Below, in pieces: positions 30,184 to 39,692 of a stretch of 64,000 bases of DNA. Within the stretch, counting starts at the first letter, position 1. The number at the start of each line of letters is the position of its first letter. The stretch spans positions 68,567-132,566 of the forward strand of contig JAPJQL010000005.1 of NCBI GenBank assembly GCA_030825115.1, in the 5' to 3' direction. A program made the translations under genes and the position numbers. The stretch is from Lachnospiraceae bacterium (GTDB lineage Bacteria; Bacillota; Clostridia; Lachnospirales; Lachnospiraceae). The notes beneath the pieces are model-generated. The model was not told where the DNA came from. It was given only the letters and a program-made list of their open reading frames with translations, and ran no database searches.

Positions 30184-31365
30184 ATGGGAGTTACGGTAGA
30201 CGTTGCTTACAAAAGCCTGAATAAATTTACCGAGGTGCTCTGCGGCGACAAGGTAGAACTGCTGCAGACCAGGGATTCCAATATCATGATCCTTGCAGAC
30301 GGCATGGGCAGCGGCGTAAAGGCCAATATCCTTGCGACCCTGACCTCGAAGATTCTGGGAACCATGTTTTTGAATGGCGCCACGCTGGAGGAATGCGTGG
30401 AGACCATCGTCCAGACCCTCCCCATCTGCCAGGTGCGCCAGGTGGCGTATGCCACATTCAGCATCCTGCAGGTGTTCCATGACGGAGAGGCTTATCTGGT
30501 GGAATTTGACAATCCAAGCTGTATTTTTATCCGCAATGGAAAACTGGTCCCTATCCCGGAGAACATCCGGGTGGTGGAAGGCAAGCGGATCAATGAATAC
30601 CGGTTCAAGGTACAAAAAGGCGACGCCCTGATCCTGATGAGCGACGGCACGATCCATGCAGGGGTAGGACAGCTTCTGAACTTCGGCTGGATATGGGAGG
30701 ATATCGCAGAATATGCAGTGAGGCAGTATGGAAAGACCGTATCTGCCATGCGTCTTGCGGCGTCGATCTGCCAGGCCTGTGATGAACTGTACCAGTACCG
30801 CCCGGGGGATGACACCACGGTCGCTTGTATGCGGATCATCAACGCAAAGCCGGTGCATCTGATGACCGGACCGGCTCAGGACCCGGCCCAGGATTCCGTG
30901 ATGGTAAACAGTTTCATGGAAGGGGACGAAAACACCAGGCGGATCGTGTGCGGAGGTACCAGCGCTACCATCGTATCGCGGGTACTGAACAGACGGCTGG
31001 ATGTGTCGCTGGATTATGTGGACCCGGAGATCCCTCCGATCGCCTACATGGACGGCATCGAACTGGTGACGGAAGGAGTGCTGACCTTAAACAGGGTGAT
31101 TCAGCTATTGAAACGGTATGTGAAGAATGAGACCGTATCGGAGGATTTCTTCCTGGAACTGGACAAGCCAAACGGCGCGTCTATGGTGGCAAAGATGCTG
31201 ATCGAGGATTGTACGGAACTTCACCTGTACGTGGGGAAGGCGATCAACAGCGCTTACCAGAATCCGGGGCTTCCTTTTGACCTGGGGATTCGCCAGAACC
31301 TGGTGGAGCAGTTGAAGCATACGGTTGAGGATATGGGAAAACCGGTTACGGTTACCTATTACTAA
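30184..31365 (+). CDS. SpoIIE/PP2C-type Ser/Thr phosphatase
   Basis: This 393-residue protein has the PPM-type phosphatase motifs in order: LADGMGSGVKANILATLTSK (D-G-x-G), LMSDGTIHAGVGQ and the metal-binding ending DDTTVACMRI. The fold is that of SpoIIE, RsbU and related phosphatases that reverse phosphorylation of STAS or other proteins. The second half (about 225-393) holds a domain I do not recognise, possibly for partner binding (RRIVCGGTSATIVSRVLNRR). It sits directly after the HydS-like gene, one base apart, so the HydS-like protein probably controls its activity. An RsbW-like kinase is encoded at 41348, the other side of the locus. Confidence 0.85.
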   Translation: MGVTVDVAYKSLNKFTEVLCGDKVELLQTRDSNIMILADGMGSGVKANILATLTSKILGTMFLNGATLEECVETIVQTLPICQVRQVAYATFSILQVFHDGEAYLVEFDNPSCIFIRNGKLVPIPENIRVVEGKRINEYRFKVQKGDALILMSDGTIHAGVGQLLNFGWIWEDIAEYAVRQYGKTVSAMRLAASICQACDELYQYRPGDDTTVACMRIINAKPVHLMTGPAQDPAQDSVMVNSFMEGDENTRRIVCGGTSATIVSRVLNRRLDVSLDYVDPEIPPIAYMDGIELVTEGVLTLNRVIQLLKRYVKNETVSEDFFLELDKPNGASMVAKMLIEDCTELHLYVGKAINSAYQNPGLPFDLGIRQNLVEQLKHTVEDMGKPVTVTYY

Positions 31366-31402
31366 TAGAGGTTGGGTTCAAGGAATAGGAGGATGAAAAA
31401 TC

Positions 31403-32857
31403 ATGGTAACAAATGACGCAACAATCTTACACGTCAAACATGAAGTGCTGTACGAAGTGGCCAAAATGGCATGGAACGGCGAGCTGGAGGAGAAACGGGA
31501 TGAGATTCCCTATAAAATGATACCGGGGCCGCAGGCGAATTTCCGCTGCTGTATCTACAAGGAGCGGGAGGTGATCCGCCAGAGAGTCCGCCTTGCGGAG
31601 GGCAAATGCCCGACCAGCGGCAAGGACACCAGAAACATCGTGCAGGTGATCAGCTCGGCCTGTGAAGGCTGCCCGATTTCCCGCTATGTTGTCACCGACA
31701 ACTGCCAGAAGTGTATGGGGAAGGCCTGCCAGAACTCCTGTAATTTCGGCGCGATCACCATGGGACGCGACCGTGCCTATATCGACCCGGAAAAATGTAA
31801 AGAGTGCGGCAAGTGCTCCCAGGCATGTCCTTACAATGCAATTGCAGACCTGATGCGTCCGTGTAAGAAGAGCTGTCCGGTAGACGCCATCACGATGGAT
31901 GAGAACGGTATCGTCGTGATCGACGAGGACAAGTGCATCCAGTGCGGAAACTGTATCCACAGCTGTCCGTTCGGAGCAATCGGCTCCAAGACTTTTTTGG
32001 TGGACGTCATCAATCTGATCCGTGCAGGCAAGAAGGTCGTTGCGATGGTAGCTCCTGCCACGGAAGGACAGTTTGGACCGGATATTACGATGGCAAGCTG
32101 GAAGAAGGCGTTAAAAGAGGTCGGCTTTGCAGATATGATCGAAGTCGCGCTGGGCGGCGACATGACGGCGGAGGCAGAGGCCGCTGAATGGGCAGAGGCG
32201 TATAAAGAGGGGAAAAAGATGACCACCTCCTGCTGCCCTGCATTTGTAAATATGATAAAACAGCATTTTCCGTCTTTGCTTGACAATATGTCCACGACGG
32301 TATCTCCGATGTGTGCTGTCTCCCGTATGGTAAAAACAGAGGACCCGGAGGCGATCACCGTGTTCGTCGGGCCGTGTATCGCGAAGAAGAGCGAGACGCT
32401 TGATCTGAACATCCAGGGCAACGCAGATTATGCCATGACATTTGGCGAGATCCGTGCGATGCTGCGTGCAAAAGACGTAGAGCTGGAGCCGATGCCAAAT
32501 GAGTACCAGGAAGGTTCTGTATTTGGCAAGCGTTTTGGCAATGCCGGCGGTGTGACCGCGGCAGTGGTGCAGTGCTTTAAAGAGATGAATGAGGACATCG
32601 CGCCGAACGTGATGCAGTGCAACGGGGCGGCAGAATGTAAGAAGGCGCTGACGATGCTGAAGGTCGGTAAACTTCCGGCAGATTTCGTCGAAGGCATGGT
32701 ATGTGTGGGCGGCTGCGTGGGCGGACCGAGTAAGCATAAGACCGAGGGAGAGGCGAAAAAAGCCAGAGATACGCTGATCGGGCAGGCAGACGGAAGGGAG
32801 ATTAAGGGGAACCTGAAGAATTATAAGATGGATACTTTCTCCATGCATCGCCATTAA
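31403..32857 (+). CDS. Monomeric [FeFe]-hydrogenase with N-terminal ferredoxin domains (group B type)
   Basis: This 484-residue enzyme has several [4Fe-4S] sites in its first 190 residues (CEGCPISRYVV, CQKCMGKACQNSC, CKECGKCSQAC, CKKSCPVDAI, CIQCGNCIHSC). An H-cluster domain follows with TSCCPAF (C277/C278), GPCIAKK (C325) and CVGGCVGGP (C434/C438). The layout is of the group B (M2-type) hydrogenase HydA2 found with HydS in R. albus. It would oxidise or produce H2 with ferredoxin as partner. It is the last gene of the operon, 37 bases after the phosphatase gene. GGAGGATGAA precedes the ATG. Confidence 0.9.
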   Translation: MVTNDATILHVKHEVLYEVAKMAWNGELEEKRDEIPYKMIPGPQANFRCCIYKEREVIRQRVRLAEGKCPTSGKDTRNIVQVISSACEGCPISRYVVTDNCQKCMGKACQNSCNFGAITMGRDRAYIDPEKCKECGKCSQACPYNAIADLMRPCKKSCPVDAITMDENGIVVIDEDKCIQCGNCIHSCPFGAIGSKTFLVDVINLIRAGKKVVAMVAPATEGQFGPDITMASWKKALKEVGFADMIEVALGGDMTAEAEAAEWAEAYKEGKKMTTSCCPAFVNMIKQHFPSLLDNMSTTVSPMCAVSRMVKTEDPEAITVFVGPCIAKKSETLDLNIQGNADYAMTFGEIRAMLRAKDVELEPMPNEYQEGSVFGKRFGNAGGVTAAVVQCFKEMNEDIAPNVMQCNGAAECKKALTMLKVGKLPADFVEGMVCVGGCVGGPSKHKTEGEAKKARDTLIGQADGREIKGNLKNYKMDTFSMHRH

Positions 32858-32882
32858 TTGACAGAGAACGACATTGTTTGGC

Positions 32883-32940
32883 AAAGAAGCAGGATGGTTC
32901 CCACAAGATGGGCTGGCATCCTGCTTCTTTTTTTGTTTTT
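32883..32940 (+). terminator. Terminator of the sensor-hydrogenase operon
   Basis: AAAGAAGCAGGATG and CATCCTGCTTCTTT form a 14-bp stem, followed by a T-rich tail. Confidence 0.85.
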
Positions 32941-32956
32941 AAAAGCCTGAGACAGG

Positions 32957-32985
32957 TTGAACATGAGCATTTCCCATGATAAAAT
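32957..32985 (+). promoter_or_regulatory. Promoter of the GGDEF-EAL gene
   Basis: TTGAAC (32957-32962) and TAAAAT (32980-32985) are spaced by 17 bases and lie 23 bases before the start codon. Confidence 0.65.
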
Positions 32986-33007
32986 AAAGGTTAAGTAAGG
33001 GGGAACC

Positions 33008-35629
33008 GTGATGGAAAAGAAACGAAATGATTCTGAAACAGCATATTCTCTGGAACTGGATACCCTCACCGGAGCTTTCCGGCGCGCCTCTTTTTATGTC
33101 CATGTGAATGAAATGCTGCGGGAGAGAGAAGAACACTTCGCGATCGTGACATGGGACATCAACCGGTTTAAGATTATTAATGAATTGTATGGCCTGGAGG
33201 TCGGCGACAGGGTTCTGATCGTTCTGGCGGAGGCGATACGTGATTATGTTGGGGAAAACGGAGTGTTTGGCAGGCTGGCATCCGACAATTTTGCCGCCTG
33301 TATTCCGGTGGAGTGTCTGCGGCCGGAGGAGATGATGGAAAAACTTCAGGAACGGATGCAGATCGATGGGGTAGAACTGCGTATGGATCTGTACTGCGGG
33401 ATCTATCTGGTGGAAGATACGAAAGTTCCTGTGGGGCTGATGTGTGACCGTGCAAATCTGGCGCTGGGTACGGTGAAGCAGAGTTATCTGAAACGATATG
33501 CCTATTATGATGACGAGATGAAAGAGCAGCTGTTGGAAGAGCAGCAGATGATCAATGAGATGCAGACGGCGTTGGAGGAGAGGCAGTTCTGTTTTTATCT
33601 GCAGCCAATCGGCTCGGTAGCCGGGGGTGCTGCCGTGGCTGCGGAGGCGCTGGTGAGGTGGAACCATCCGGTCAAGGGGCTGGTTTCTCCTGCCGCATTT
33701 ATACCGCTGGCCGAGAAAAATGGGTTTATCACGAAGATAGACTGGTATGTATGGGAAGAAGTGTGCCGGTATATCAGGGACAAAAAGCAGGCGGGAGAAC
33801 CATTTCTTCCGGTATCGGTTAATATGTCCCGGATGGATTTTTATGTTCCTGATATCTGTGACCGGATTTGTGCCCTGACGAAAACGTATGGGGTGGATAC
33901 TGGGGAACTGCGGTTTGAGATTACCGAAAATGCGTATATGGAAGACCCGGGGCGGATGGTAGAGATTGCCGGACAGCTGCGGGAGCGGGGGTTTCAGGTT
34001 TCGATGGATGATTTCGGCAGTGAATACTCCTCACTGAATATGCTAAAGGACATCCAGGTGGATTTTCTGAAGATCGACATGCGCTTCTTGGACGGGTTTG
34101 ATAAGTCCGGGCGGGCTGCCAATGTCATCGCCAGCGTGGTGAGGATGGCAAAATGGCTGGATACCGCAGTTGTGGCGGAAGGGGTCGAGACGAGGGAACA
34201 GCTCCGTTTTCTTCGGAGCATCGGCTGCGACCTGGTACAGGGATATTATTATTCCAGACCGCTGACGACAGAGCGTTGGGAACAGTTTTTGAAGGAGGGC
34301 AGATTTGAAGAAGCCGGACTTCCGGAGGAGCTGGAACTGGAGTTTGATTTTGATGCCCTGTTCCAGGACCGGGCGGTGGACTATCTGTTTGCCGACATGG
34401 TGGGTCCTGCCGGCATCTATGAGATGCGGGGGGACAGCCTGGAGATCATCCGGGTAAATGACCAGTATTATAAGCTCATGGATATACAGCCGGGACAACT
34501 TCTTCAGGACGCCAAAGACATATTTGACTACATTTGGGCGGAAGACCAGAACGTGCTGAACGATGCCTGTATCCGGGCGAAGGAAGAAGGCAGTGTGCAG
34601 TCTGTCGCCGTACGGAGGAGCTGTGGGCAGGGGAAGATGCTGTGGCTGGATGTGAAGATCCGCTTTGTGGGAAACCGGGGAGAGGGCTTTGTGTTCTTTT
34701 TCGTGATCGCTGATATTACGGAAAAGAAGAAGATGGAAGAGGAACTGCGCGTCAGCCGGGAGCGCCGCCGTCAGGACGAGCTGTGCCGGATGCTGGTGGA
34801 AGACTCGGGCATGATCATCTATGATTATGATGTTTTAAATGATGAGATGTTTTATTCGATCCCTATGGGAGACGGGGGACGGCGAAACTATGAGATTCCA
34901 CGGTATACCCGGCATATCCAACAGTCTCCTTTCCTGCACCGGGATGATGTGGCGCTATGTCTGCAGCATATCCTGAACATTAACTACGCGGAGGACCGGG
35001 GCGTGTTTGAACAGCGGGCAGATTACTACGGGGATGGCTACCGCTGGTACCGCACCAGTTACCGTGCCCTGCGGAATGAGGATGGTATGGCTTACCGGGC
35101 TGTCGGTCATGCGATTGATATTTCGGAAAAGCGCAAGTGGCAGGAGAAAGCGGAGAAGGATGGCCTGACAGGGCTTTTGAACCGCCAGACGATGGAGAAT
35201 AAGGTAAATGACCTTTTGAGGAGGAAACAATTCAGAGGAGTATTCTTCCTGTTTGACATCGATAATTTCAAACAGGTCAATGACACTTGCGGCCATACCG
35301 CGGGGGATGGACTGCTGATGTGTGTGGCTCGTATCTTTGAGATGAAGTTTAGGGAGAAAGACTTGAAATGCCGTCTGGGTGGCGATGAGCTGGCGGTATT
35401 GACGGTCAATCCGATGGAGACGGAGCATATTGCACGGCGGGCGGAAGAGATATTGGCTGCGGTCAGGACCCTGCAGGATGATCTGCAGCTTAACGTTCCG
35501 ATATCCATCAGCGTGGGGATCGCCTGTGCGGATGAGGGAACATGGTCGTTTGAGAATTTGTATCAGAGGGCCGATATTGCCTTATACAGGGCGAAGCAGG
35601 CGGGGAAGGACCAGTTTTATATGGTGTGA
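33008..35629 (+). CDS. GGDEF-EAL-PAS-GGDEF cyclic-di-GMP protein
   Basis: This 873-residue protein begins with a degenerate GGDEF domain (LTGAFRRASFYVHVNE to FGRLASDNFAACIPV, the active motif replaced). A full EAL domain follows at about 185-430 with AEALVRWNHP, VSVNMSR, FEITEN, MDDFG, KIDMRF and AEGVET, all phosphodiesterase residues present. Two PAS-like regions follow (about 460-700), and then a C-terminal GGDEF domain with RLGGDELAVLTVNP (GGDEL, one residue away from the usual GGDEF). It could make and break cyclic-di-GMP under control of sensory domains. It is a single-gene unit in the hydrogenase locus, with its own promoter and a terminator on each side. Confidence 0.85.
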   Translation: MMEKKRNDSETAYSLELDTLTGAFRRASFYVHVNEMLREREEHFAIVTWDINRFKIINELYGLEVGDRVLIVLAEAIRDYVGENGVFGRLASDNFAACIPVECLRPEEMMEKLQERMQIDGVELRMDLYCGIYLVEDTKVPVGLMCDRANLALGTVKQSYLKRYAYYDDEMKEQLLEEQQMINEMQTALEERQFCFYLQPIGSVAGGAAVAAEALVRWNHPVKGLVSPAAFIPLAEKNGFITKIDWYVWEEVCRYIRDKKQAGEPFLPVSVNMSRMDFYVPDICDRICALTKTYGVDTGELRFEITENAYMEDPGRMVEIAGQLRERGFQVSMDDFGSEYSSLNMLKDIQVDFLKIDMRFLDGFDKSGRAANVIASVVRMAKWLDTAVVAEGVETREQLRFLRSIGCDLVQGYYYSRPLTTERWEQFLKEGRFEEAGLPEELELEFDFDALFQDRAVDYLFADMVGPAGIYEMRGDSLEIIRVNDQYYKLMDIQPGQLLQDAKDIFDYIWAEDQNVLNDACIRAKEEGSVQSVAVRRSCGQGKMLWLDVKIRFVGNRGEGFVFFFVIADITEKKKMEEELRVSRERRRQDELCRMLVEDSGMIIYDYDVLNDEMFYSIPMGDGGRRNYEIPRYTRHIQQSPFLHRDDVALCLQHILNINYAEDRGVFEQRADYYGDGYRWYRTSYRALRNEDGMAYRAVGHAIDISEKRKWQEKAEKDGLTGLLNRQTMENKVNDLLRRKQFRGVFFLFDIDNFKQVNDTCGHTAGDGLLMCVARIFEMKFREKDLKCRLGGDELAVLTVNPMETEHIARRAEEILAAVRTLQDDLQLNVPISISVGIACADEGTWSFENLYQRADIALYRAKQAGKDQFYMV

Positions 35630-35657
35630 TGGGAAATCATATAATTTGACATTTAAA

Positions 35658-35700
35658 AAGCGGCGTAACATACATGCATGTATATTACGCCGCTTATTTT
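35658..35700. terminator. Bidirectional terminator between convergent genes
   Basis: AAGCGGCGTAA and TTACGCCGCTT form an 11-bp stem with loop CATACATGCATGTA and a T-rich end on the rightward strand (ATTTTA). It separates the GGDEF-EAL gene from the leftward hydrogenase operon. Confidence 0.75.
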
Positions 35701-35729
35701 AATTTCATATAGCCCGGGTTATGTTACCC

Positions 35730-37472
35730 TCAGTTGACGGTACGTTTCACATAAGAAGTATGAAGCAGATGATGAGCCTTCTCACTTCCAGGTTCGCCAA
35801 GGTAGGTAGCGTACAGCTCCTTGATGGCTGGGTTCTCGTGGGACTTGCGGATCGGGTTGTTCTGATCTGCGTCGTAGAGAACTTTTGCACGTAAGGAACG
35901 GATATCTACGGTATTGCGAACGTAGCCTGGCTGCTGAGGCTGTCCGCCGCCGTTTACACAGCCGCCAGGACATCCCATGATTTCGATGAAGTGATAGTCA
36001 GCTTCACCGGCTTTTACTTTCTCAAGCAGCTTCTTCGCGTTGCCAAGACCGGATGCGACTGCAACCTTTACTTCCATTCCCGCTACCGGGTAGGTTGCTT
36101 CTTTGATACCTTCGATTCCGCGGACATCGGTGAAGTCCAGGCTTGCCAGTTCTTCGCCGGTCAGGGTCTCTACTGCGGTTCTGAGCGCCGCTTCCATAAC
36201 GCCGCCGGTAGCGCCGAAGATTACGGCCGCGCCGGTTCCCAGTCCGAGCGGAGCGTCAAAGCCCTCATCCGGCAGGTTCTGGAATCTGATGCCGACCTTC
36301 TTGATCATCCGGGCAAGCTCTCTGGTGGTCAGGGAGTAGTCTACATCCGGGACGCCGTTTGCTGCCTGGTCAGGTCTCTGAACCTCGAATTTCTTTGCGG
36401 TACATGGCATGATGGATACGGAAACGATGTCCTCAGGTTTTAAGCCTTCCTTCTCAGCATAGTAGGATTTGGCGATCGCGCCAAACATCTGCTGCGGGGA
36501 CTTACAGCTTGACAGGTTCTCTGTCATATCCGGGAAGTAGTGTTCACAATATTTGATCCAGCCCGGGGAGCAGGAGGTGATCAGCGGAAGCACGCCGCCG
36601 TTCTGTACCCTGTCAAGGAACTCGTGCGCTTCTTCCATAATGGTCAGGTCGGCGCTGAAGTTGGTGTCAAATACTTTGTCAAAGCCGATTCTTCTGAGTG
36701 CGGCTGCCATCTTGCCTTCTACGTTGGTGCCGATCGGATAGCCGAATTCCTCGCCGAGGCCTGCACGTACGGCAGGAGCGGTCTGTACGATCACGTGTTT
36801 GGACGGATCGGCAATCGCTGCAAGAACTTCGTCGACCTGGGATTTCTCCTGCAGTGCGCCTGTCGGGCAGACTGCGATACACTGTCCGCAGGATACGCAG
36901 CTGGTCTCGCCCAGTCCCATATTGAATGCCGAGCCGACAAAGGTTGCAAAACCACGCTCGTTGGCTCCGATGACGCCGATGTTCTGTACCTTTTCGCAGA
37001 CTGCCACACAGCGGCGGCAGAGGATACATTTGCTGTTGTCGCGGATCATATGTACGGCGCTGTCGTCGATGCAGGACGGGGTGCGGTCGCCATCATAATA
37101 TGCCTCGTCTTCCACGCCCAGCTCTTTTGCCATCTGCTGCAGCTCGCAGTTGCCGCTGCGCACGCAGGATAAGCACTTGCGGTCGTGGTTGGATAACAGA
37201 AGCTGTAAGGTCTTTCTTCTGGAATCCAGTACCTTCGGGGTATTGGTCCATACTTCCATGTTCTCGTTGATCGGGTATACACAGGAAGCTACCAGGCTTC
37301 TCGCGCCCTTTACTTCTACCACACACATCCGGCAGGCGGCAATCTCGTTAATCTCCTTCAAAAAGCACAGGGTAGGAATCTCGATATGTGCCAGCCTTGC
37401 AGCTTCCAGTATGGTGGAACCTTTTGGAGCGCTTACTTCTATGCCGTTGATTTTAATTGTAATATTCTCCAT
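35730..37472 (-). CDS. hndD: Electron-bifurcating [FeFe]-hydrogenase large subunit (HndD/HydA type)
   Basis: This 580-residue subunit has an N-terminal [2Fe-2S] domain (TLCFLKEINEIAACRMCVVE), then a His-ligated cluster region (LQLLLSNHDRKCLSCVRSGN) and two [4Fe-4S] clusters (CILCRRCVAVC, CVSCGQCIAVC). The H-cluster domain has TSCSPGW at C301/S302, MPCTAKK at C357 and CPGGCVNGGG at C501/C505. It matches HndD/HydA (group A) of the trimeric or tetrameric enzyme that uses NADH plus reduced ferredoxin to make H2. The second position of the L1 cysteine pair is Ser here, unlike the monomeric hydrogenase in this window. It is the last gene of its operon. Confidence 0.93.
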   Translation of the reverse strand: MENITIKINGIEVSAPKGSTILEAARLAHIEIPTLCFLKEINEIAACRMCVVEVKGARSLVASCVYPINENMEVWTNTPKVLDSRRKTLQLLLSNHDRKCLSCVRSGNCELQQMAKELGVEDEAYYDGDRTPSCIDDSAVHMIRDNSKCILCRRCVAVCEKVQNIGVIGANERGFATFVGSAFNMGLGETSCVSCGQCIAVCPTGALQEKSQVDEVLAAIADPSKHVIVQTAPAVRAGLGEEFGYPIGTNVEGKMAAALRRIGFDKVFDTNFSADLTIMEEAHEFLDRVQNGGVLPLITSCSPGWIKYCEHYFPDMTENLSSCKSPQQMFGAIAKSYYAEKEGLKPEDIVSVSIMPCTAKKFEVQRPDQAANGVPDVDYSLTTRELARMIKKVGIRFQNLPDEGFDAPLGLGTGAAVIFGATGGVMEAALRTAVETLTGEELASLDFTDVRGIEGIKEATYPVAGMEVKVAVASGLGNAKKLLEKVKAGEADYHFIEIMGCPGGCVNGGGQPQQPGYVRNTVDIRSLRAKVLYDADQNNPIRKSHENPAIKELYATYLGEPGSEKAHHLLHTSYVKRTVN

Positions 37473-37487
37473 ATCAATTCTCCTCCA

Positions 37488-39275
37488 TTACTGTTTGTAT
37501 ATTGCGCCGAATTTACATTTCTCCATGCAGGCGCCGCACTTGATACATTTATCCTGGTCGATGACGTGAGGATTCTTGACCGTGCCGGTGATCGCGCCAT
37601 TCGGGCAGGTACGGGAACAAAGTGTACAGCCCTTACATTTGTCGGCATCAATATGGTAGGAGAGAAGTGCCTTACATACGCCGGCAGGGCATTTCTTCTC
37701 TTTGATATGAGCTTCATATTCATCCCGGAAGTACTTCAGGGTGGACAGTACCGGGTTCGGGGCTGTCTGTCCCAGTGCACAGGCCGAGTTGTCTTTTACG
37801 TAGTAACACAGCTCTTCCAGCTTTGTTAAATCTTCCATGGTCGCGTTGCCTTTGGTGATCTTGGTCAGCATCTCAACCATGCGCTTGGTGCCCACGCGGC
37901 ATGCGGTACATTTGCCGCAGGACTCTTCTACGGTGAACTCCAGGAAGAACTTGGCGATGTCAACCATACAGTCGTCCTCGTCGAGGACGATCAGACCGCC
38001 GGAACCCATCATGGAACCGATAGCAACCAGGTTGTCATAGTCGATCGGAATATCGAAATGCTTTGCCGGGATACATCCGCCGGAAGGTCCGCCGGTCTGC
38101 GCCGCCTTAAATTTCTTGCCGTTCGGGATGCCGCCGCCGATCTCCTCGATGACTTCCCTGAGGGTGGTACCCATCGGGATCTCAACAAGACCGGTGTTGT
38201 GGATCTTGCCGCCCAGGGCGAATACCTTGGTTCCCTTGGACTTTTCCGTACCCATGGATGCAAACCAGTCCGCGCCGTTTAAGATGATCTGCGGGATGTT
38301 TGCGTAAGTCTCCACGTTGTTGAGGATGGTTGGCTTGCCAAAGAGACCTTTCTGGGCCGGGAACGGAGGTCTTGGACGCGGTTCTCCGCGGTTGCCCTCG
38401 ATGGAGGTCATCAGTGCGGTCTCCTCGCCGCAGACGAATGCGCCTGCGCCCAAACGTAAGTCAATATCAAAATCAAAACCGGTGCCGAAGATATCTTTGC
38501 CGAGCAGTTCCATCTCACGGGCCTGCTCCAGCGCAATCTTCAGACGCTGAACTGCAATCGGATACTCTGCGCGGACGTAGATGTAACCCTGGTTTGCGCC
38601 GATCGCGTAACCTGCGATCGCCATCGCCTCAAGTACGGCGTGGGGGTCGCCTTCCAGGATGGAACGGTCCATAAATGCGCCGGGGTCGCCCTCGTCCGCG
38701 TTACAGCAGACATATTTTTGATCGGCATCGTTGCCCTTGGCCAGTTTCCATTTTAAGCCGGTCGGGAAACCGCCGCCGCCGCGTCCCCTCAGTCCGCTGT
38801 CTAAGAGAACCTGGATCACGTCGTCCGGGGTCATCTCGGTCAGGACCTTGCCAAGAGCTGCATATCCGCCGGTACCTATGTACTCTTCAATCACTTCCGG
38901 GTTGATCACGCCGCAGTTGCGGAGCGCGATGCGGTGCTGTTTTTTATAGAAATCGGTGTCAACAAGCGCCTTTACGCCTGAAGGGGTAACGGTCTCCTGA
39001 TAAAGAAGACGGGTCACGACACGTCCTTTTAATAAATGTTCGGATACGATCTCCGGGATGTCCTCTACCTTGACCATAGAGTAGAAGCTGGCATCCGGGT
39101 ATACGATCATGATCGGTCCTAATGCACAGAGACCATGACAGCCGGTCTGTACGACGGATACCTCATCCTTAAGTCCTGCTTTTTCTATCTCTGCAACCAG
39201 TGTTTCCATAATCTGCTGGCTTCCGGAGGAAGTACATCCTGTTCCGCCGCAAACTAATACATGTGAACGATACAT
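37488..39275 (-). CDS. hndC: Bifurcating hydrogenase flavoprotein subunit (HndC/NuoF-like)
   Basis: This 595-residue protein has an N-terminal [2Fe-2S] thioredoxin-like region (CGGTGCTSSGSQ, then CHGLCALGP). The NuoF core follows, with NADH/FMN-binding motifs GLRGRGGGGFPTGLKW and CNADEGDPGAFMDRS. The NuoF [4Fe-4S] site is ESCGKCTACRVGTKRM. A C-terminal two-cluster ferredoxin (CKGCTLCSRTCPNGAI and CIKCGACMEKCKFGAI) completes it. This is the full HndC/HydB subunit that takes electrons from NADH. It starts at ATG 39275 with AAGGAGGAG upstream. It lies between hndB and hndD. Confidence 0.95.
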   Translation of the reverse strand: MYRSHVLVCGGTGCTSSGSQQIMETLVAEIEKAGLKDEVSVVQTGCHGLCALGPIMIVYPDASFYSMVKVEDIPEIVSEHLLKGRVVTRLLYQETVTPSGVKALVDTDFYKKQHRIALRNCGVINPEVIEEYIGTGGYAALGKVLTEMTPDDVIQVLLDSGLRGRGGGGFPTGLKWKLAKGNDADQKYVCCNADEGDPGAFMDRSILEGDPHAVLEAMAIAGYAIGANQGYIYVRAEYPIAVQRLKIALEQAREMELLGKDIFGTGFDFDIDLRLGAGAFVCGEETALMTSIEGNRGEPRPRPPFPAQKGLFGKPTILNNVETYANIPQIILNGADWFASMGTEKSKGTKVFALGGKIHNTGLVEIPMGTTLREVIEEIGGGIPNGKKFKAAQTGGPSGGCIPAKHFDIPIDYDNLVAIGSMMGSGGLIVLDEDDCMVDIAKFFLEFTVEESCGKCTACRVGTKRMVEMLTKITKGNATMEDLTKLEELCYYVKDNSACALGQTAPNPVLSTLKYFRDEYEAHIKEKKCPAGVCKALLSYHIDADKCKGCTLCSRTCPNGAITGTVKNPHVIDQDKCIKCGACMEKCKFGAIYKQ

Positions 39276-39287
39276 CTGGGCTCCTCC

Positions 39288-39665
39288 TTATTTGATGTCT
39301 GCTGAATTCAGGGTGTAACCTTCTACGATGTGGCCTCCGATCAAGTGGCGTTCCACAACCTCTGCCGCTTTCTCAGCATTCATCTTGATGTAAGTTACTT
39401 TTGGTTTTCCGGGTTCCATAACTTCAACGATCGGTTCATACTGGCATAAGCCGATGCAGCCGGTCTGGGTCACTGCCACTTTGCCGGTCAGCCCTTTTTC
39501 CTGTACAAGGTTGGAAAGGGTGGTAAGGACCGGTCTTGCGCCGCTTGCGATCCCGCAGGTGGCCATGCCTACAACAACGCGGGTCTGGGTATGGTCTTCC
39601 GCACGAAGACTGACCTGTCCCTGCATCTTCTCGCGGATTGCTTTTAATTCTTCGAGACTTTTCAT
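39288..39665 (-). CDS. hndB: Bifurcating hydrogenase thioredoxin-like [2Fe-2S] subunit (HndB)
   Basis: This 125-residue protein carries a thioredoxin-fold ferredoxin with the pair CGIASGARP and TGCIGLCQYEPIV. The fold matches HndB/NuoE-C-terminal proteins found in four-subunit hydrogenases. It sits 12 bases before the hndC gene and would add one [2Fe-2S] cluster to the complex. The ATG at 39665 has GGAGGAATC upstream. A leading helix (SLEELKAIREKMQGQVSLR) is typical for the family. Confidence 0.88.
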   Translation of the reverse strand: MKSLEELKAIREKMQGQVSLRAEDHTQTRVVVGMATCGIASGARPVLTTLSNLVQEKGLTGKVAVTQTGCIGLCQYEPIVEVMEPGKPKVTYIKMNAEKAAEVVERHLIGGHIVEGYTLNSADIK

Positions 39666-39692
39666 GTGATTCCTCCAATCTGGGGGTGCGTA

